A stretch of DNA of 64,000 nucleotides, taken from contig NZ_JNLE01000003.1 of the NCBI RefSeq assembly GCF_000702945.1, forward strand, positions 4,387,501 through 4,451,500, in the 5' to 3' direction. This DNA comes from Clostridium sp. KNHs205 (GTDB taxonomy: Bacteria > Bacillota > Clostridia > Lachnospirales > Lachnospiraceae). Both the position numbers and the translations under genes were made by a program. Below are positions 18,580 to 27,470 of the stretch, in pieces. Position 1 is the first letter of the stretch; each line of letters starts with the position of its first letter. The notes beneath the pieces are model-generated. The model was not told where the DNA came from, did not search any database, and worked only from the letters and a program-made list of their open reading frames with translations.

Positions 18580-20700
18580 TTACTCTGAATTATTATCTTG
18601 TGATTCAGCATCACCAGCAGTAGTTGTATTATCTCCTGTGTTATCACCTATTGCATTTGGCAGAGGATCTATACTGCCTTCAACAGGAAATCCATCTTCC
18701 GTCTCTTGTTCTGTATCCTGAGTACTGCTCTGTGTTTCATTGTCCTGGGTATTGGTTACCTGTCCGTTTTCCTGATTAGAGCTGTTCTCAGAGTTTTCTG
18801 CATTCCCGGCGGTTTCTTTATTCCCGGTGCTTTCCTTGTTTGCGTTATCAGTACCTTTTCCAGTGTTAGTTGCTGCTCCAGCACCATCAGCCGCCGGATA
18901 AATCTCCAGAAGGGGTAGAATCTCTGCCATTATTGCACCTGCTTCTTCTGTTGCCAGTGCACTGGTCTGCTTTAACTTTTCCACTTTTTTAGGATTATGT
19001 ATGACTACATAAACAACTAACTGTGGGTCGTTTGCGGGAACACTTCCGATAAATGACAAAAGTTTTTCTTCGGCAGCTCTGGGATAGGTCTGTGCCGTTC
19101 CAGTTTTACCTCCGATTTCATAACCAGCTACCTTTGCCCCATGAGCTGTTCCTTCATTTACTGTCTTTAGCAAGGCTTCCTTTAAGAAGTCAGAAGTAGT
19201 GCTTGAAACTGATAACTTTGCAAGCTTCTTGTCATTGGTGGATACTACACTTCCACCAGAGTTCAATACTTCTTTTACAATATGGGGTTCGTAGTAATAT
19301 CCGCCATTTACCAAAGAAGAATAACCAGCTGCCATTTGAATCATAGTTACAGTAAAAGTCTGTCCGAAACTGCTGATCGCAAGGTCAAGCTTGGATAATT
19401 TATCATTTGCAAAAAGAATTCCCGAATCTTCTCCAGGAAGATCAATTCCTGTTCTTCCGCCAAATCCGAAATATTTCTGATAGCTTGTAAATAATTTTGT
19501 GCCTTCTTTTTCTACGATCTGCATTAACGCATCATTACAGGAAAACATCAGTGCCTGTGTTAATGTAATCTCACCATGCCCTGCTCTCTTAGAACAGCCT
19601 ACAAAAGTCCCCAATATATTTTCCCCGCCATCACAATAAAAAGTATCGCTGGGTTTTATCAGATTCTCTTCCAATGCAGCAGCTATAGTAAAGGGTTTAA
19701 AAGTAGAACCTGGCTCTATTGAATTACTAATGGTATAATTTCTCCACAGATTATTTAAGAAGTTCATCTTTTCTTCTTCCGTCATACCCTTTATTTCATC
19801 TTTTGTAAAGAAAGGTGTAAGATCTGTAGGTTTGTTTAAATCATATTCTTGATTTGAAGCCATTGCTAAAATCTCTCCATTGTTAGGATTCATTACAATG
19901 ACGCCCATATTATCCGGGTCATACTCTTTTATGTACGCTTTTATATGATCTTGTACAATTCTCTGTACATTAGCATCTATGGTTGACACTACCGTATTAC
20001 CGTTAATGGAGGGTTTTACATTCTTTTCTAATTTCAATTCTGAATCCATATATCCGAATTCAATGCCATTTGTACCATTTAAAGTATCATTATAATACTG
20101 CTCAATACCCCAGTTTCCATTATTATCGCTTGTCGTGAAGCCCAGGACACTGGATGCTAAAGTTTCATAAGGGTATTTGCGTTTATAATCCTCTTCAAAC
20201 CAAACGCCCTGAATATTTTCATCAGCTTTTGCAAGCTCTTTGAATTTTTCCATATCCTCATAGGATATGCTCTTTAGAATTATGCTGTACCTGCTGGTCT
20301 TCTTCTCTTCATAAAGCTTATTGATTTTTTCTTCCGTTACACCTTCAAAAGAATCAACAAGTGCTTTTTTTGTCGGCTCCGCATACTCTTTCTCGGATAA
20401 GGCGTAATAAACATCTAAGATAACATTGTAGACCTTTTCACTATAAGCTAATACAGTACCATTTCGGTCAAGTATGCTTCCTCTCTGGTAAGGTATCGTA
20501 GTACTTGTGTAAGTCTGCTGTGAAAGGACTTTTTTTTCGTAACGTACACCATCCGTATGATTTAAATACACGATTCGGCCTATAAGTACTGTCATAAATA
20601 TCAGTACCACAGAAAAAACGAAAAGTAATCTGCTGCTCATACGATTTGTAAACTTCTTAATCTTTTTAGTTCTTCTTTGCTTCATCCCTTGATTAGCCAT
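18580..20700 (-). CDS. Class B penicillin-binding protein 2 (FtsI/PbpB-like)
   Basis: Septal transpeptidase candidate partnering FtsW. One N-terminal helix (LLFVFSVVLIFMTVLIGRIVYL) and a dimer domain lead to the transpeptidase domain: STFK at 332-335, SCN in FSCNDALMQI, and KTG in EIGGKTGTAQTYPR. Unlike Bacillus PbpB it lacks C-terminal PASTA domains. The last ~85 residues are instead a low-complexity tail rich in Asn, Thr, Gly, Glu and Gln, exposed outside the membrane. The ATG at 20700 is preceded by AGGAG. It follows ftsL and precedes spoVD, the conserved ftsL-pbp-spoVD order. Confidence 0.9.
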   Translation of the reverse strand: MANQGMKQRRTKKIKKFTNRMSSRLLFVFSVVLIFMTVLIGRIVYLNHTDGVRYEKKVLSQQTYTSTTIPYQRGSILDRNGTVLAYSEKVYNVILDVYYALSEKEYAEPTKKALVDSFEGVTEEKINKLYEEKKTSRYSIILKSISYEDMEKFKELAKADENIQGVWFEEDYKRKYPYETLASSVLGFTTSDNNGNWGIEQYYNDTLNGTNGIEFGYMDSELKLEKNVKPSINGNTVVSTIDANVQRIVQDHIKAYIKEYDPDNMGVIVMNPNNGEILAMASNQEYDLNKPTDLTPFFTKDEIKGMTEEEKMNFLNNLWRNYTISNSIEPGSTFKPFTIAAALEENLIKPSDTFYCDGGENILGTFVGCSKRAGHGEITLTQALMFSCNDALMQIVEKEGTKLFTSYQKYFGFGGRTGIDLPGEDSGILFANDKLSKLDLAISSFGQTFTVTMIQMAAGYSSLVNGGYYYEPHIVKEVLNSGGSVVSTNDKKLAKLSVSSTTSDFLKEALLKTVNEGTAHGAKVAGYEIGGKTGTAQTYPRAAEEKLLSFIGSVPANDPQLVVYVVIHNPKKVEKLKQTSALATEEAGAIMAEILPLLEIYPAADGAGAATNTGKGTDNANKESTGNKETAGNAENSENSSNQENGQVTNTQDNETQSSTQDTEQETEDGFPVEGSIDPLPNAIGDNTGDNTTTAGDAESQDNNSE

Positions 20701-20784
20701 AATCTACTCCTGTTGTACCACGTAAGTATAGGATACTTCCGATAAGAAGTGTGAAATATGTATACAGTCACACCGTGTCTCAAT

Positions 20785-21306
20785 TTACTTCTTCAGTTTG
20801 CCAAATAAGGAATTGTCTTCTGCCTCCGGTATGTCTTTGTATTGTTTTACATAGTCACTGACATTGCTTTCATACAATATTACCTGACTGTCATCGGGAT
20901 AGACCATACCCAATTTGCTGGTAGCGTACTCATATATATACTTCAAATCAATAGAAGTATCGATTTTCGCCAGATTAGCGTCATTATCATTCTGCATTTT
21001 CGCAAGGTCGCGCTCAAGAACAGCAATTTCATTATGCTTTTGGGTTATTTGTGTCTGCACATTCAAGTACCCAATACAGGAATAAACTGTTATTCCGATG
21101 GCAGCTGTAAGAAAAAACACAGAAAACAAATTCATAGCCGGTCTTCGTTTTGCTCTTCTTCTGACTGCCGGCTTTGGTTTGACCTTAGGAACATTTCTGG
21201 TTTCTTCTCTGTCGTCATCCGGCTGTGCGGCGTACTGCAGTTTTCTCACCGCATTTCCGTCATAATAACTGTTCTGCCGGTTATACTTTCGCTTATTCTC
21301 CTCCAT
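20785..21306 (-). CDS. ftsL: Cell division protein FtsL-like
   Basis: Small bitopic septum protein. A long basic cytoplasmic start (residues 1-58, with VKPKPAVRRRAKRRP) precedes one membrane helix (NLFSVFFLTAAIGITVYSCI). A coiled-coil follows (QITQKHNEIAVLERDLAKMQ) of the FtsL/DivIC type, then an acidic tail. The cytoplasmic part is longer than in Bacillus FtsL. Sequence identity in this family is poor, so the call depends on the architecture and the position between rsmH and the division PBP. GGGGGAG precedes the ATG at 21306. Confidence 0.82.
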   Translation of the reverse strand: MEENKRKYNRQNSYYDGNAVRKLQYAAQPDDDREETRNVPKVKPKPAVRRRAKRRPAMNLFSVFFLTAAIGITVYSCIGYLNVQTQITQKHNEIAVLERDLAKMQNDNDANLAKIDTSIDLKYIYEYATSKLGMVYPDDSQVILYESNVSDYVKQYKDIPEAEDNSLFGKLKK

Positions 21307-21343
21307 TATATTCTCCCCCTTTTATGTCTTTCGGTTCTGTCTT

Positions 21344-22300
21344 TTATATGTGGCGCTCAAACACTCTGAGTTTAGCGCTTTTTGATCTTTTGTTATTTAA
21401 TATTTCTTCTTCTGATGGCAATAATGCTTTTCGTGTTATTACCTTTCCAAGACTTTTATTTCCGCAAACACATACCGGGAAACTGGGCGGGCAGGTACAT
21501 GGGTTTTCTTTGTTCCTGAAAAATGATTTAACGATTCTATCTTCAAGAGAATGAAAAGTTATGATACATAGCCTTCCATTATCATTTAGCAGATTTATCA
21601 TATCCTCAAGAGCACTGCTTAATACCTCAAGTTCTTTATTCAACTCTATCCTGATAGCCTGAAAAGTCTTTTTGCCGGGATGTCCGTTCATACGAAGCTT
21701 GGCAGGAATAGCAGCTTTGATTGCTTCTGTCAGCTGACCAGTTGTTTCAATAGGCTGCTCTTCTCTTATCCTAACTATATGTTTTGCAATATTTTTTGCA
21801 AATTTATCTTCACCGTAGTCTCTGATAATACGATATAAATCGAATTCACTGTAACCGTTAACAATATCTTTTGCTGAGATATCCATTCTGGTATCCATAC
21901 GCATGTCCAAAGGTGCATCTTCCTTATAGGAGAAACCTCTGGCAGTTGTATCAAGCTGATGGGAGGACACACCTAAATCCAGCATAATTCCGTCTACCTT
22001 ATGGATTCCCTGTTCTTCTAATACCTTCTTCATGTTGACGTAATTACTTCTTATTATAGTAACCTTGTCTTTAAAATTCTCAAGGCGCAAACTGGCAGCT
22101 TGTATAGCGGCTTCATCCTGATCAATACCAATCAGTCGGCCTCCGCTTTCAAGCCTTTTGCATATTTCATAGGAGTGGCCGCCCCCGCCTAAAGTTCCAT
22201 CTACATATATTCCGTCTCCACGGATATTTAACATGTCAATGGTCTCCTGCAGCAGTACTGATATATGCTTAAATTCTACTTGTTTATTTTCCATATCCAT
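21344..22300 (-). CDS. rsmH: 16S rRNA (cytosine(1402)-N(4))-methyltransferase RsmH
   Basis: SAM-dependent methyltransferase (formerly MraW) that modifies C1402 in the decoding centre. Motifs are [15 protein letters not shown] at the start, [18 protein letters not shown] as the SAM-binding loop, [22 protein letters not shown], and [18 protein letters not shown]. The C-terminal [16 protein letters not shown] is the usual Cys-rich segment. I start at ATG 22300, eight bases after GGGAG; the ATG at 22315 almost touches the mraZ stop and overlaps the ribosome site. Length is 318 residues, normal. It is the second gene of the cluster. Confidence 0.96.
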   Translation of the reverse strand: MDMENKQVEFKHISVLLQETIDMLNIRGDGIYVDGTLGGGGHSYEICKRLESGGRLIGIDQDEAAIQAASLRLENFKDKVTIIRSNYVNMKKVLEEQGIHKVDGIMLDLGVSSHQLDTTARGFSYKEDAPLDMRMDTRMDISAKDIVNGYSEFDLYRIIRDYGEDKFAKNIAKHIVRIREEQPIETTGQLTEAIKAAIPAKLRMNGHPGKKTFQAIRIELNKELEVLSSALEDMINLLNDNGRLCIITFHSLEDRIVKSFFRNKENPCTCPPSFPVCVCGNKSLGKVITRKALLPSEEEILNNKRSKSAKLRVFERHI

Positions 22301-22316
22301 TCTGAAATCTCCCATA

Positions 22317-22745
22317 TTAAAAACTTAACCCGAAATCTGCCATATGCTCAGCTACCTGATCCATATTTTCATAATTATTGTTACTATCCCATCTCTCTTT
22401 GGACCAGATCTCAATCTTACTTAGCACACCGACAAATACAATATCTTTTTCAAGAGCTGCCGTTTCTCTTAATTTAGCAGGTATTAATACTCTGCCCTGC
22501 TTGTCCACTTCACAATCAGCTGCCCCAGCCATAAAATATCGCTGTAATTGTCTGGCATCTTTAGTACCCGGAAGATTCTTCAGCTGGTTGACGAAATTCA
22601 TCCATTCTTCATTAGGATATACAAAAAGACACCCATCTAATCCTTGGGTAACTACAAAATTATCTCCTAATTCATCTCTGAATTTAGAGGGCATTATAAT
22701 TCGTCCTTTTGTATCAATCGTATGGTTATACTCTCCCATGAACAT
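22317..22745 (-). CDS. mraZ: Transcriptional regulator / division protein MraZ
   Basis: DNA-binding ring-forming regulator of the division cluster with two AbrB-like swapped-hairpin repeats: [20 protein letters not shown] near the start and [18 protein letters not shown] in the second half, each with the DxxxR-type family signature. The likely start is ATG 22745 (MFMGEYNHT...), preceded by GGTGGTGA; another ATG lies two codons further in. Longer starts would run into the operator repeats. It is the first gene of the cluster and is expected to bind the repeat array directly upstream. Confidence 0.95.
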   Translation of the reverse strand: MFMGEYNHTIDTKGRIIMPSKFRDELGDNFVVTQGLDGCLFVYPNEEWMNFVNQLKNLPGTKDARQLQRYFMAGAADCEVDKQGRVLIPAKLRETAALEKDIVFVGVLSKIEIWSKERWDSNNNYENMDQVAEHMADFGLSF

Positions 22746-22750
22746 GAATC

Positions 22751-22800
22751 TCACCACCCGTCCACCACTTAGTACCACTTTCCACCACTTTGCACCACTT
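22751..22800 (-). promoter_or_regulatory. MraZ operator array (five 10-bp repeats)
   Basis: On the minus strand five units of about AAGTGGTGNA follow each other with exact 10-bp spacing between the promoter and mraZ. The unit nearest mraZ has drifted (CGGGTGGTGA). A sixth GTGG-containing copy lies inside the promoter spacer (about 22817-22822). Direct GTGG-type repeats at 10-bp spacing are the known MraZ box, so autorepression by MraZ is expected. One helical turn per repeat puts all sites on the same DNA face. Confidence 0.85.
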
Positions 22801-22808
22801 ATAAGGCT

Positions 22809-22837
22809 ATTTTATACCACTTTACTTCATATGGCAA
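22809..22837 (-). promoter_or_regulatory. Predicted SigA-type promoter of the division cluster
   Basis: On the minus strand TTGCCA (22832-22837), a 17-bp spacer and TAAAAT (22809-22814) place transcription start at about 22802, the edge of the MraZ repeat array. The first MraZ-like repeat sits in the spacer. Confidence 0.7.
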
Positions 22838-22961
22838 GCATTTCTGAATATTTTTACCTTCCATATTTTACTTTTTTTGGTAATTTTGTGTAATTTTATT
22901 TATCACCTACAATATCTAGTGTAACCGGTATTACAGGTATCATGATTTGCTTTAAAAAGGA

Positions 22962-23000
22962 CAAAAAAAGAGAATAGGAAAATTGTCCTATTCTCTTTTA
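22962..23000 (-). terminator. Intrinsic terminator after lgt
   Basis: On the minus strand AAAAGAGAATAGGA pairs with TCCTATTCTCTTTT around a short AT loop, followed by a T run. It is directly after the lgt stop and insulates lgt from the division cluster. Confidence 0.88.
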
Positions 23001-23027
23001 ACTCTTCATAAATCATATTATGCATTT

Positions 23028-23963
23028 TTATACAGTTTTCTTTGTTTTTCGACGTCTCATTGCCACAATAACAACTGCCGCAGCTATAACCAGGATTCCG
23101 GACAACAACTGCGATACAGCCAGAGGTGTATTAAAAAGAAATAACTGATCTGTACGATAGCCTTCTATCCACAACCGCCCCAAACCATAACCAAATAAAT
23201 AGAGCAGAAATACTTCCCCATCGAATTTCTTATGCTTTGAATAAAGGATAAGTAATATCAGCAGGACCAGATTCCATACAGATTCGTATAAAAAAGTGGG
23301 TTGAACCTGAATGTAAGGAATCCCTTCTATACTAACAGTATTGTTTCTGATTTCCAATATCTTTTGGTATGCCTGTTCCTTACCGGCAAATTTCTGTGCC
23401 AGCTGTGCTACGGGCATAGTGTAGTCACTGCTGACGTCCTTCAGATTAAGCTGCATGGCAAATAATCCGTTTGAATACTCGCCAAAAGCCTCCCTGTTAA
23501 AAAAATTTCCCCATCTGCCTATGACCTGTCCTGCTATAAGTCCAAGAACGGCTGTGTCAGCTAAAAGCCCAAAGGATATTTTCTTTATTTTTGTATAGAC
23601 AAATGCAGTAATAACAGCAGTTATGATACCACCATAGATTGCAAGACCACCATTTCGTATATTTAATATCTGAAGAGGGGCATCTTTGTACTCATTCCAG
23701 TTGAATATTACATAATAAACTCTCGCACCTATTACTGACAGTATAATTGCATATAAGGCAAAATCCAGATATAAATCTTTATTCTGTCCGGTTCTTTTAG
23801 CCTGCCATTCTGCTACCAGATAACCCACCACCATCCCGATGGCGATGGCAATACCGTAATATGCTATGGAAAAGCCAAATATATTAATAGAAGAGCCTAC
23901 ATCATTAAGTTTGATTCCCAGATTCGGAAAATTAATATTCGTACCAGCATCTAATAGCATCAT
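23028..23963 (-). CDS. lgt: Prolipoprotein diacylglyceryl transferase
   Basis: Membrane enzyme that adds diacylglycerol to the lipobox cysteine of prolipoproteins. About seven helices are visible. The signature is VIGRWGNFFNREAFGEYSNG (the family R-x-GNF-x-N-E motif). The early YYGIAIAIGMVVGYLVAEWQ and late HPTFLYESxWN-type segment (here VQPTFLYESVWNLVLLI) also match. The C-terminal extension ends in a basic stretch. Several lipoproteins encoded here (the ComEC-like hydrolase and the sugar-binding protein at 45885) would be its substrates. Start could be either of two adjacent ATG codons. Confidence 0.95.
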   Translation of the reverse strand: MMLLDAGTNINFPNLGIKLNDVGSSINIFGFSIAYYGIAIAIGMVVGYLVAEWQAKRTGQNKDLYLDFALYAIILSVIGARVYYVIFNWNEYKDAPLQILNIRNGGLAIYGGIITAVITAFVYTKIKKISFGLLADTAVLGLIAGQVIGRWGNFFNREAFGEYSNGLFAMQLNLKDVSSDYTMPVAQLAQKFAGKEQAYQKILEIRNNTVSIEGIPYIQVQPTFLYESVWNLVLLILLILYSKHKKFDGEVFLLYLFGYGLGRLWIEGYRTDQLFLFNTPLAVSQLLSGILVIAAAVVIVAMRRRKTKKTV

Positions 23964-23977
23964 ACATCACCGCTTTC

Positions 23978-25075
23978 TTAAACATTAAACCGGAATAGAA
24001 CAACATCTCCATCCTGAACTACGTATTCTTTACCTTCTGAACGAACCAGACCTTTTTCCTTTGCAAGATTAAAGTTACCGCATTCAATAAGATTTGCATA
24101 GCTGACGATTTCTGCACGTATAAAACCTCGTTCAAAATCTGAGTGAATCTTACCTGCCGCCTGAGGGGCTTTTGTACCTTTTTGAATGGTCCAGGCCTTT
24201 GTTTCTTTGGGGCCTGCAGTCAGATAGCTGATCAGTCCAAGAATGTTATAGCTGGCTGCAATCAATTTCTCAAGTCCGGATTCTTTAAGCCCCAGATCTT
24301 CTAAGAACATTTTCTTTTCTTCCTCATCAAGTTCAGCAATTTCCTGCTCTATCTGTGCACAGATAACAAATACTTCTGAACCTTCCTTTGCTGCAAATTC
24401 TCTGACCTGAGCTACCTGGTTATTATTTGCACCATCATCGGAAAGATCCTCTTCTTTAACATTAGCCGCATAGATAACAGGTTTATAGGTAAGCAGGTTA
24501 AATGAGGTTACAAGAACAGCTTCTTCATCATCTGAAACCTCAAAGCTCTTGGCAAGATTTCCTTCTTCCAGATGACTTTTAAGTCTTTCAAGAAGCTCCA
24601 GCTCTTTTGCAAGGGTTTTATCATTTTTTGCACCCTTTGAAGTTCTTGCTATTCTTCTTTCAATTATCTCCAAATCCGAGAAAATTAATTCCAGATTGAT
24701 AGTCTCTATATCCCTTAACGGCTCTACGCTGCCATCAACATGGATAATATTACTGTCTTCAAAGCAACGAACCACATGGACAATAGCATCCACTTCTCTG
24801 ATATTTGAGAGAAACTGATTTCCAAGACCTTCACCTTTAGAAGCTCCCTTAACAAGACCTGCAATATCTACAAATTCAATTGCAGCAGGAACAATTTTTT
24901 CTGTATGATAAAGATCACCTAATACTTTCAATCTTTCATCCGGTACTGCAACAATTCCTACATTAGGATCAATGGTGCAAAAGGGATAATTCGCGGATTC
25001 CGCTCCTGCTTTTGTGAGAGAATTAAAAAGTGTGCTTTTACCTACATTGGGTAAACCTACTATACCTAGTTTCAT
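23978..25075 (-). CDS. ychF: Redox-regulated ATPase YchF/OLA1 family
   Basis: Obg-related P-loop protein that prefers ATP and associates with ribosomes. It begins MKLGIVGLPNVGKSTLFN (Walker A), continues with NYPFCTIDPNVGIVAVPDERL, and has VDIAGLVKGASKGEGLGNQFL, all family signatures. The helical insert follows, then the C-terminal TGS domain (RGFIRAEIVSYANLIECG). The ATG at 25075 has AAAGGAAG upstream; the ATG at 25105 would overlap thiN. At 365 residues it is normal. It lies between thiN and lgt on the same strand. Confidence 0.96.
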   Translation of the reverse strand: MKLGIVGLPNVGKSTLFNSLTKAGAESANYPFCTIDPNVGIVAVPDERLKVLGDLYHTEKIVPAAIEFVDIAGLVKGASKGEGLGNQFLSNIREVDAIVHVVRCFEDSNIIHVDGSVEPLRDIETINLELIFSDLEIIERRIARTSKGAKNDKTLAKELELLERLKSHLEEGNLAKSFEVSDDEEAVLVTSFNLLTYKPVIYAANVKEEDLSDDGANNNQVAQVREFAAKEGSEVFVICAQIEQEIAELDEEEKKMFLEDLGLKESGLEKLIAASYNILGLISYLTAGPKETKAWTIQKGTKAPQAAGKIHSDFERGFIRAEIVSYANLIECGNFNLAKEKGLVRSEGKEYVVQDGDVVLFRFNV

Positions 25076-25088
25076 ATATTTCTTCCTT

Positions 25089-25745
25089 TCAGTCTTTTGC
25101 TTCAATCACGATAAGGATACCAGATCCCAATATGATTTCTGCTCTTTCTTCCGTTACTTCATTACTGATTCCAATACTGCTGCCTAACTTTAAGGTATAT
25201 TCATCAAGGGGATATTTAAAGCCCTTCAGAGTAATCTTATCTACTGTCTCGGTAAAGGGTAGCAGGGATACATTGGGACCGTGAAGTTTGTTACGGTATA
25301 AAACCGTATCATGGTTTATCATATATATTTTATTATTTTTATCAATCAGAGTCGTTCTAATTTTCTTTTTTAAAGGCGTATATAACAGCCCTATGTTAGC
25401 AAGCATATGATCCGCTCTGGTTCCCGTAGCACCAAGCAAAAGAATTCTCTCCGGTTCCAGGGAGACAGCCAGATCAAGAGCAAGCTCCGTATCAGTAGCA
25501 TCTTTCATGGGATTGTATTCCACAATCTGAACACCGCTTAACTGCTTATAATAAGATAAGACTTCCTCAGAAACTGAATCAAAATCTCCTACCGCATAAT
25601 CCACAGCAAGGTTCAGCTGTTGTGCAGCCATAAGTCCTTTATCTACTGCAATCACTTTATCAAAGCTTCTGCCGGCAAGATAATCCCTCACAAAAGGGAA
25701 GGTAATCTCACCCCCAGTGATTATAAGTATTCCATCACTCATCAC
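25089..25745 (-). CDS. thiN: Thiamine pyrophosphokinase
   Basis: Converts thiamine to thiamine pyrophosphate. Family features are VIAVDKGLMAAQQLNLAVDYAVGDFDSV, the PMKDATDTELALDLA motif, and LLGATGTRADHMLANIGLL; these residues form the dimer active site. Length (218 aa) is normal. The first codon in frame is GTG at 25745, with ATG directly after it; AAGGATG lies upstream of both. It follows rpe in the conserved clostridial rsgA-rpe-thiN order. Confidence 0.94.
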   Translation of the reverse strand: MMSDGILIITGGEITFPFVRDYLAGRSFDKVIAVDKGLMAAQQLNLAVDYAVGDFDSVSEEVLSYYKQLSGVQIVEYNPMKDATDTELALDLAVSLEPERILLLGATGTRADHMLANIGLLYTPLKKKIRTTLIDKNNKIYMINHDTVLYRNKLHGPNVSLLPFTETVDKITLKGFKYPLDEYTLKLGSSIGISNEVTEERAEIILGSGILIVIEAKD

Positions 25746-25822
25746 AATATCATCCTTACAATTAATTGAACATCCTTCATCAGTTGTTCATAAGCAGGTT
25801 TGTCAAATAAACTTTACCTTTA

Positions 25823-26488
25823 TCAACCTATTTCAAATTTACGAAATACCTCCTTAAAGGCATTTACATTATCGGTAATATTGCCTCCGAATACCGCAGT
25901 TCCTGCAACAATAACATTAGCCCCGGCTTTTATAACTTCTTCTACATTGGAAGCACTGATTCCACCGTCAACTTCAATATCAACCTTCAATTGCTTCTCA
26001 TCAAGAATTTTTTTCAAACTTCTGATTTTGTTCAGTGACAGAGGGAGGAAAGCCTGTCCGCCATAACCCGGATTTACGCTCATGATAAGAATCATATCAA
26101 CTTCATCCAGAATATATTCAAGGGCAGAGAGAGGTGTTGCCGGATTCAGAGAAACTCCAGCCCTTAACCCCAGTTCCTTAATTTTAGAAACTGTTCTGTG
26201 AAGGTGTTTGCAAGCCTCTGCATGAACAGTGATGATGTCAGCACCCGCTTCCTTGAAATCCTCCAGATAACGTATGGGTTCTTCTACCATAAGATGGACA
26301 TCAAAGACAAGCCCGGATTCCTTTCTTATGGATTTAATAATCGGAGTTCCAAATGAAATACTGGGAACAAATTCCCCATCCATTACATCAATGTGAAGGT
26401 ATTCCACTCCAGCCGCTTCTGCTTCCTTAATATACTCACCGAGTCTAAAAAAGTCGGCAGCCAAAATTGAAGGTGCCAATTTATACAT
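25823..26488 (-). CDS. rpe: Ribulose-phosphate 3-epimerase
   Basis: Interconverts ribulose 5-phosphate and xylulose 5-phosphate. It is a TIM barrel starting YKLAPSILAADFFRLGEYIK, with YLHIDVMDGEFVPSISFG and the metal ligands (HIDVMD, FDVHLMVEEP). The phosphate loop is IEVDGGISASNVEEVIKAGA near the C-terminus, and MSVNPGYGGQAFLP is diagnostic. AGAGG lies before ATG 26488. It is between rsgA and thiN, with two hairpins in the gap to rsgA. Confidence 0.96.
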   Translation of the reverse strand: MYKLAPSILAADFFRLGEYIKEAEAAGVEYLHIDVMDGEFVPSISFGTPIIKSIRKESGLVFDVHLMVEEPIRYLEDFKEAGADIITVHAEACKHLHRTVSKIKELGLRAGVSLNPATPLSALEYILDEVDMILIMSVNPGYGGQAFLPLSLNKIRSLKKILDEKQLKVDIEVDGGISASNVEEVIKAGANVIVAGTAVFGGNITDNVNAFKEVFRKFEIG

Positions 26489-26550
26489 AATAACCTCTTT
26501 TCCGAATATCCAATACTCCGATTGAATTCCCTGTCCTGTCCTTTATTCCA

Positions 26551-26593
26551 CCGCTGTTTAGCGGCATTTAGGGTGCTAACATGCACCCTAAAA
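26551..26593 (-). other. Twin hairpins overlapping the rsgA stop
   Basis: Two adjacent stem-loops: TTTAGGGTGC / GCACCCTAAA (about 26567-26593), which includes the rsgA stop codon, and CCGCT / AGCGG (26551-26564). There is no T run after them on the minus strand, so they look more like an mRNA-stabilising or partial termination structure between rsgA and rpe. On the plus strand the first stem is followed by a T run, but no plus-strand gene is present there. Confidence 0.5.
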
Positions 26594-27469
26594 TTTCTTT
26601 TTTTTGTTATTTAATTCTTCGAATAAATCTTTATAGTTTTTATACCTTATTTTACTGATTTTGCCATTCTTCAAAGCTTCTTTTACATTGCAGTCCGGTT
26701 CATTAAGATGCATACAGCCTAAGAATCTGCATTGTGAATCGTATTGCTTAAATTCAGGAAAGAATTCCTTTAATTCATCTTTTTCCAGACCTTCAAGATA
26801 AAGGGAACTAAATCCCGGCGTATCCATAACAAAAGTCTCATCTCCAACAGCTATAAGCTCTGAGTGTCTGGTGGTATGTTTACCTCTTTGTATCTTTTCG
26901 CTGATTTCACCGGTTTTTGTATTAGCTTCCGGAGACAGCAGATTAATGATAGAGGATTTGCCAACGCCAGAAGGTCCTGCAAGCACAGTAGTCTTATGCG
27001 CCAGTAATTCCTTTACAGAGTTTATTCCCTCCTCTGTAAAGGTGCTGGTAAACAATGTCCTGTAACCACAGTTACGGTAAGTTTCCTCTAACAGGGAAAT
27101 TTCTTTTTCTGAAACCACATCGGTTTTGTTAAAGCATATGATGGTTTCAACCTTCTGCTGAAGCATCAGTATTAGAAAACGATCCAGCAGATTTAGATTC
27201 GGGGCAGGCTTGGCGGCGGCAAAAATTATCATTGCCTGGTCCACATTAGCTACAGCAGGCCGGATCAGGTCATTTGTCCGTTCAAGGATATTAATGATAT
27301 TACCTTTTTTCATCTCCTCGTCCAGAATGTCCATCTCCACGTCATCTCCTACCAGAGGTTTGATATTCTGATTTCGAAAAATCCCTTTTGCCTTGCATTC
27401 ATAAAGTTGTTCCTTCTCAGTAAATACATAATAAAAGCCGCCGATGCCTTTTAATATCTTTCCCTTCAT
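26588..27469 (-). CDS. rsgA: Ribosome small subunit GTPase RsgA
   Basis: Circularly permuted GTPase that checks late 30S assembly. The OB-fold N-terminus (GKILKGIGGFYYVF) is followed by the G4 motif CFNKTDVVS before the P loop GPSGVGKSSIINLL, the permuted order typical of the family. Then come the DTPGFSSLYLEG motif and the C-terminal zinc knuckle CRFLGCMHLNEPDCNVKEAL. At 293 residues it is normal. It starts one base after the prkC stop, indicating tight coupling to the kinase, which in other Firmicutes phosphorylates this GTPase. Confidence 0.96.
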   Translation of the reverse strand: MKGKILKGIGGFYYVFTEKEQLYECKAKGIFRNQNIKPLVGDDVEMDILDEEMKKGNIINILERTNDLIRPAVANVDQAMIIFAAAKPAPNLNLLDRFLILMLQQKVETIICFNKTDVVSEKEISLLEETYRNCGYRTLFTSTFTEEGINSVKELLAHKTTVLAGPSGVGKSSIINLLSPEANTKTGEISEKIQRGKHTTRHSELIAVGDETFVMDTPGFSSLYLEGLEKDELKEFFPEFKQYDSQCRFLGCMHLNEPDCNVKEALKNGKISKIRYKNYKDLFEELNNKKKKF

Positions 27470-27470
27470 C

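Noticed and set aside
22911..22927. NrdR-box-like ACAATATCTAGTGT
   Set aside because: It is two bases short on one side, occurs singly rather than as the usual pair, and no ribonucleotide reductase gene is near.
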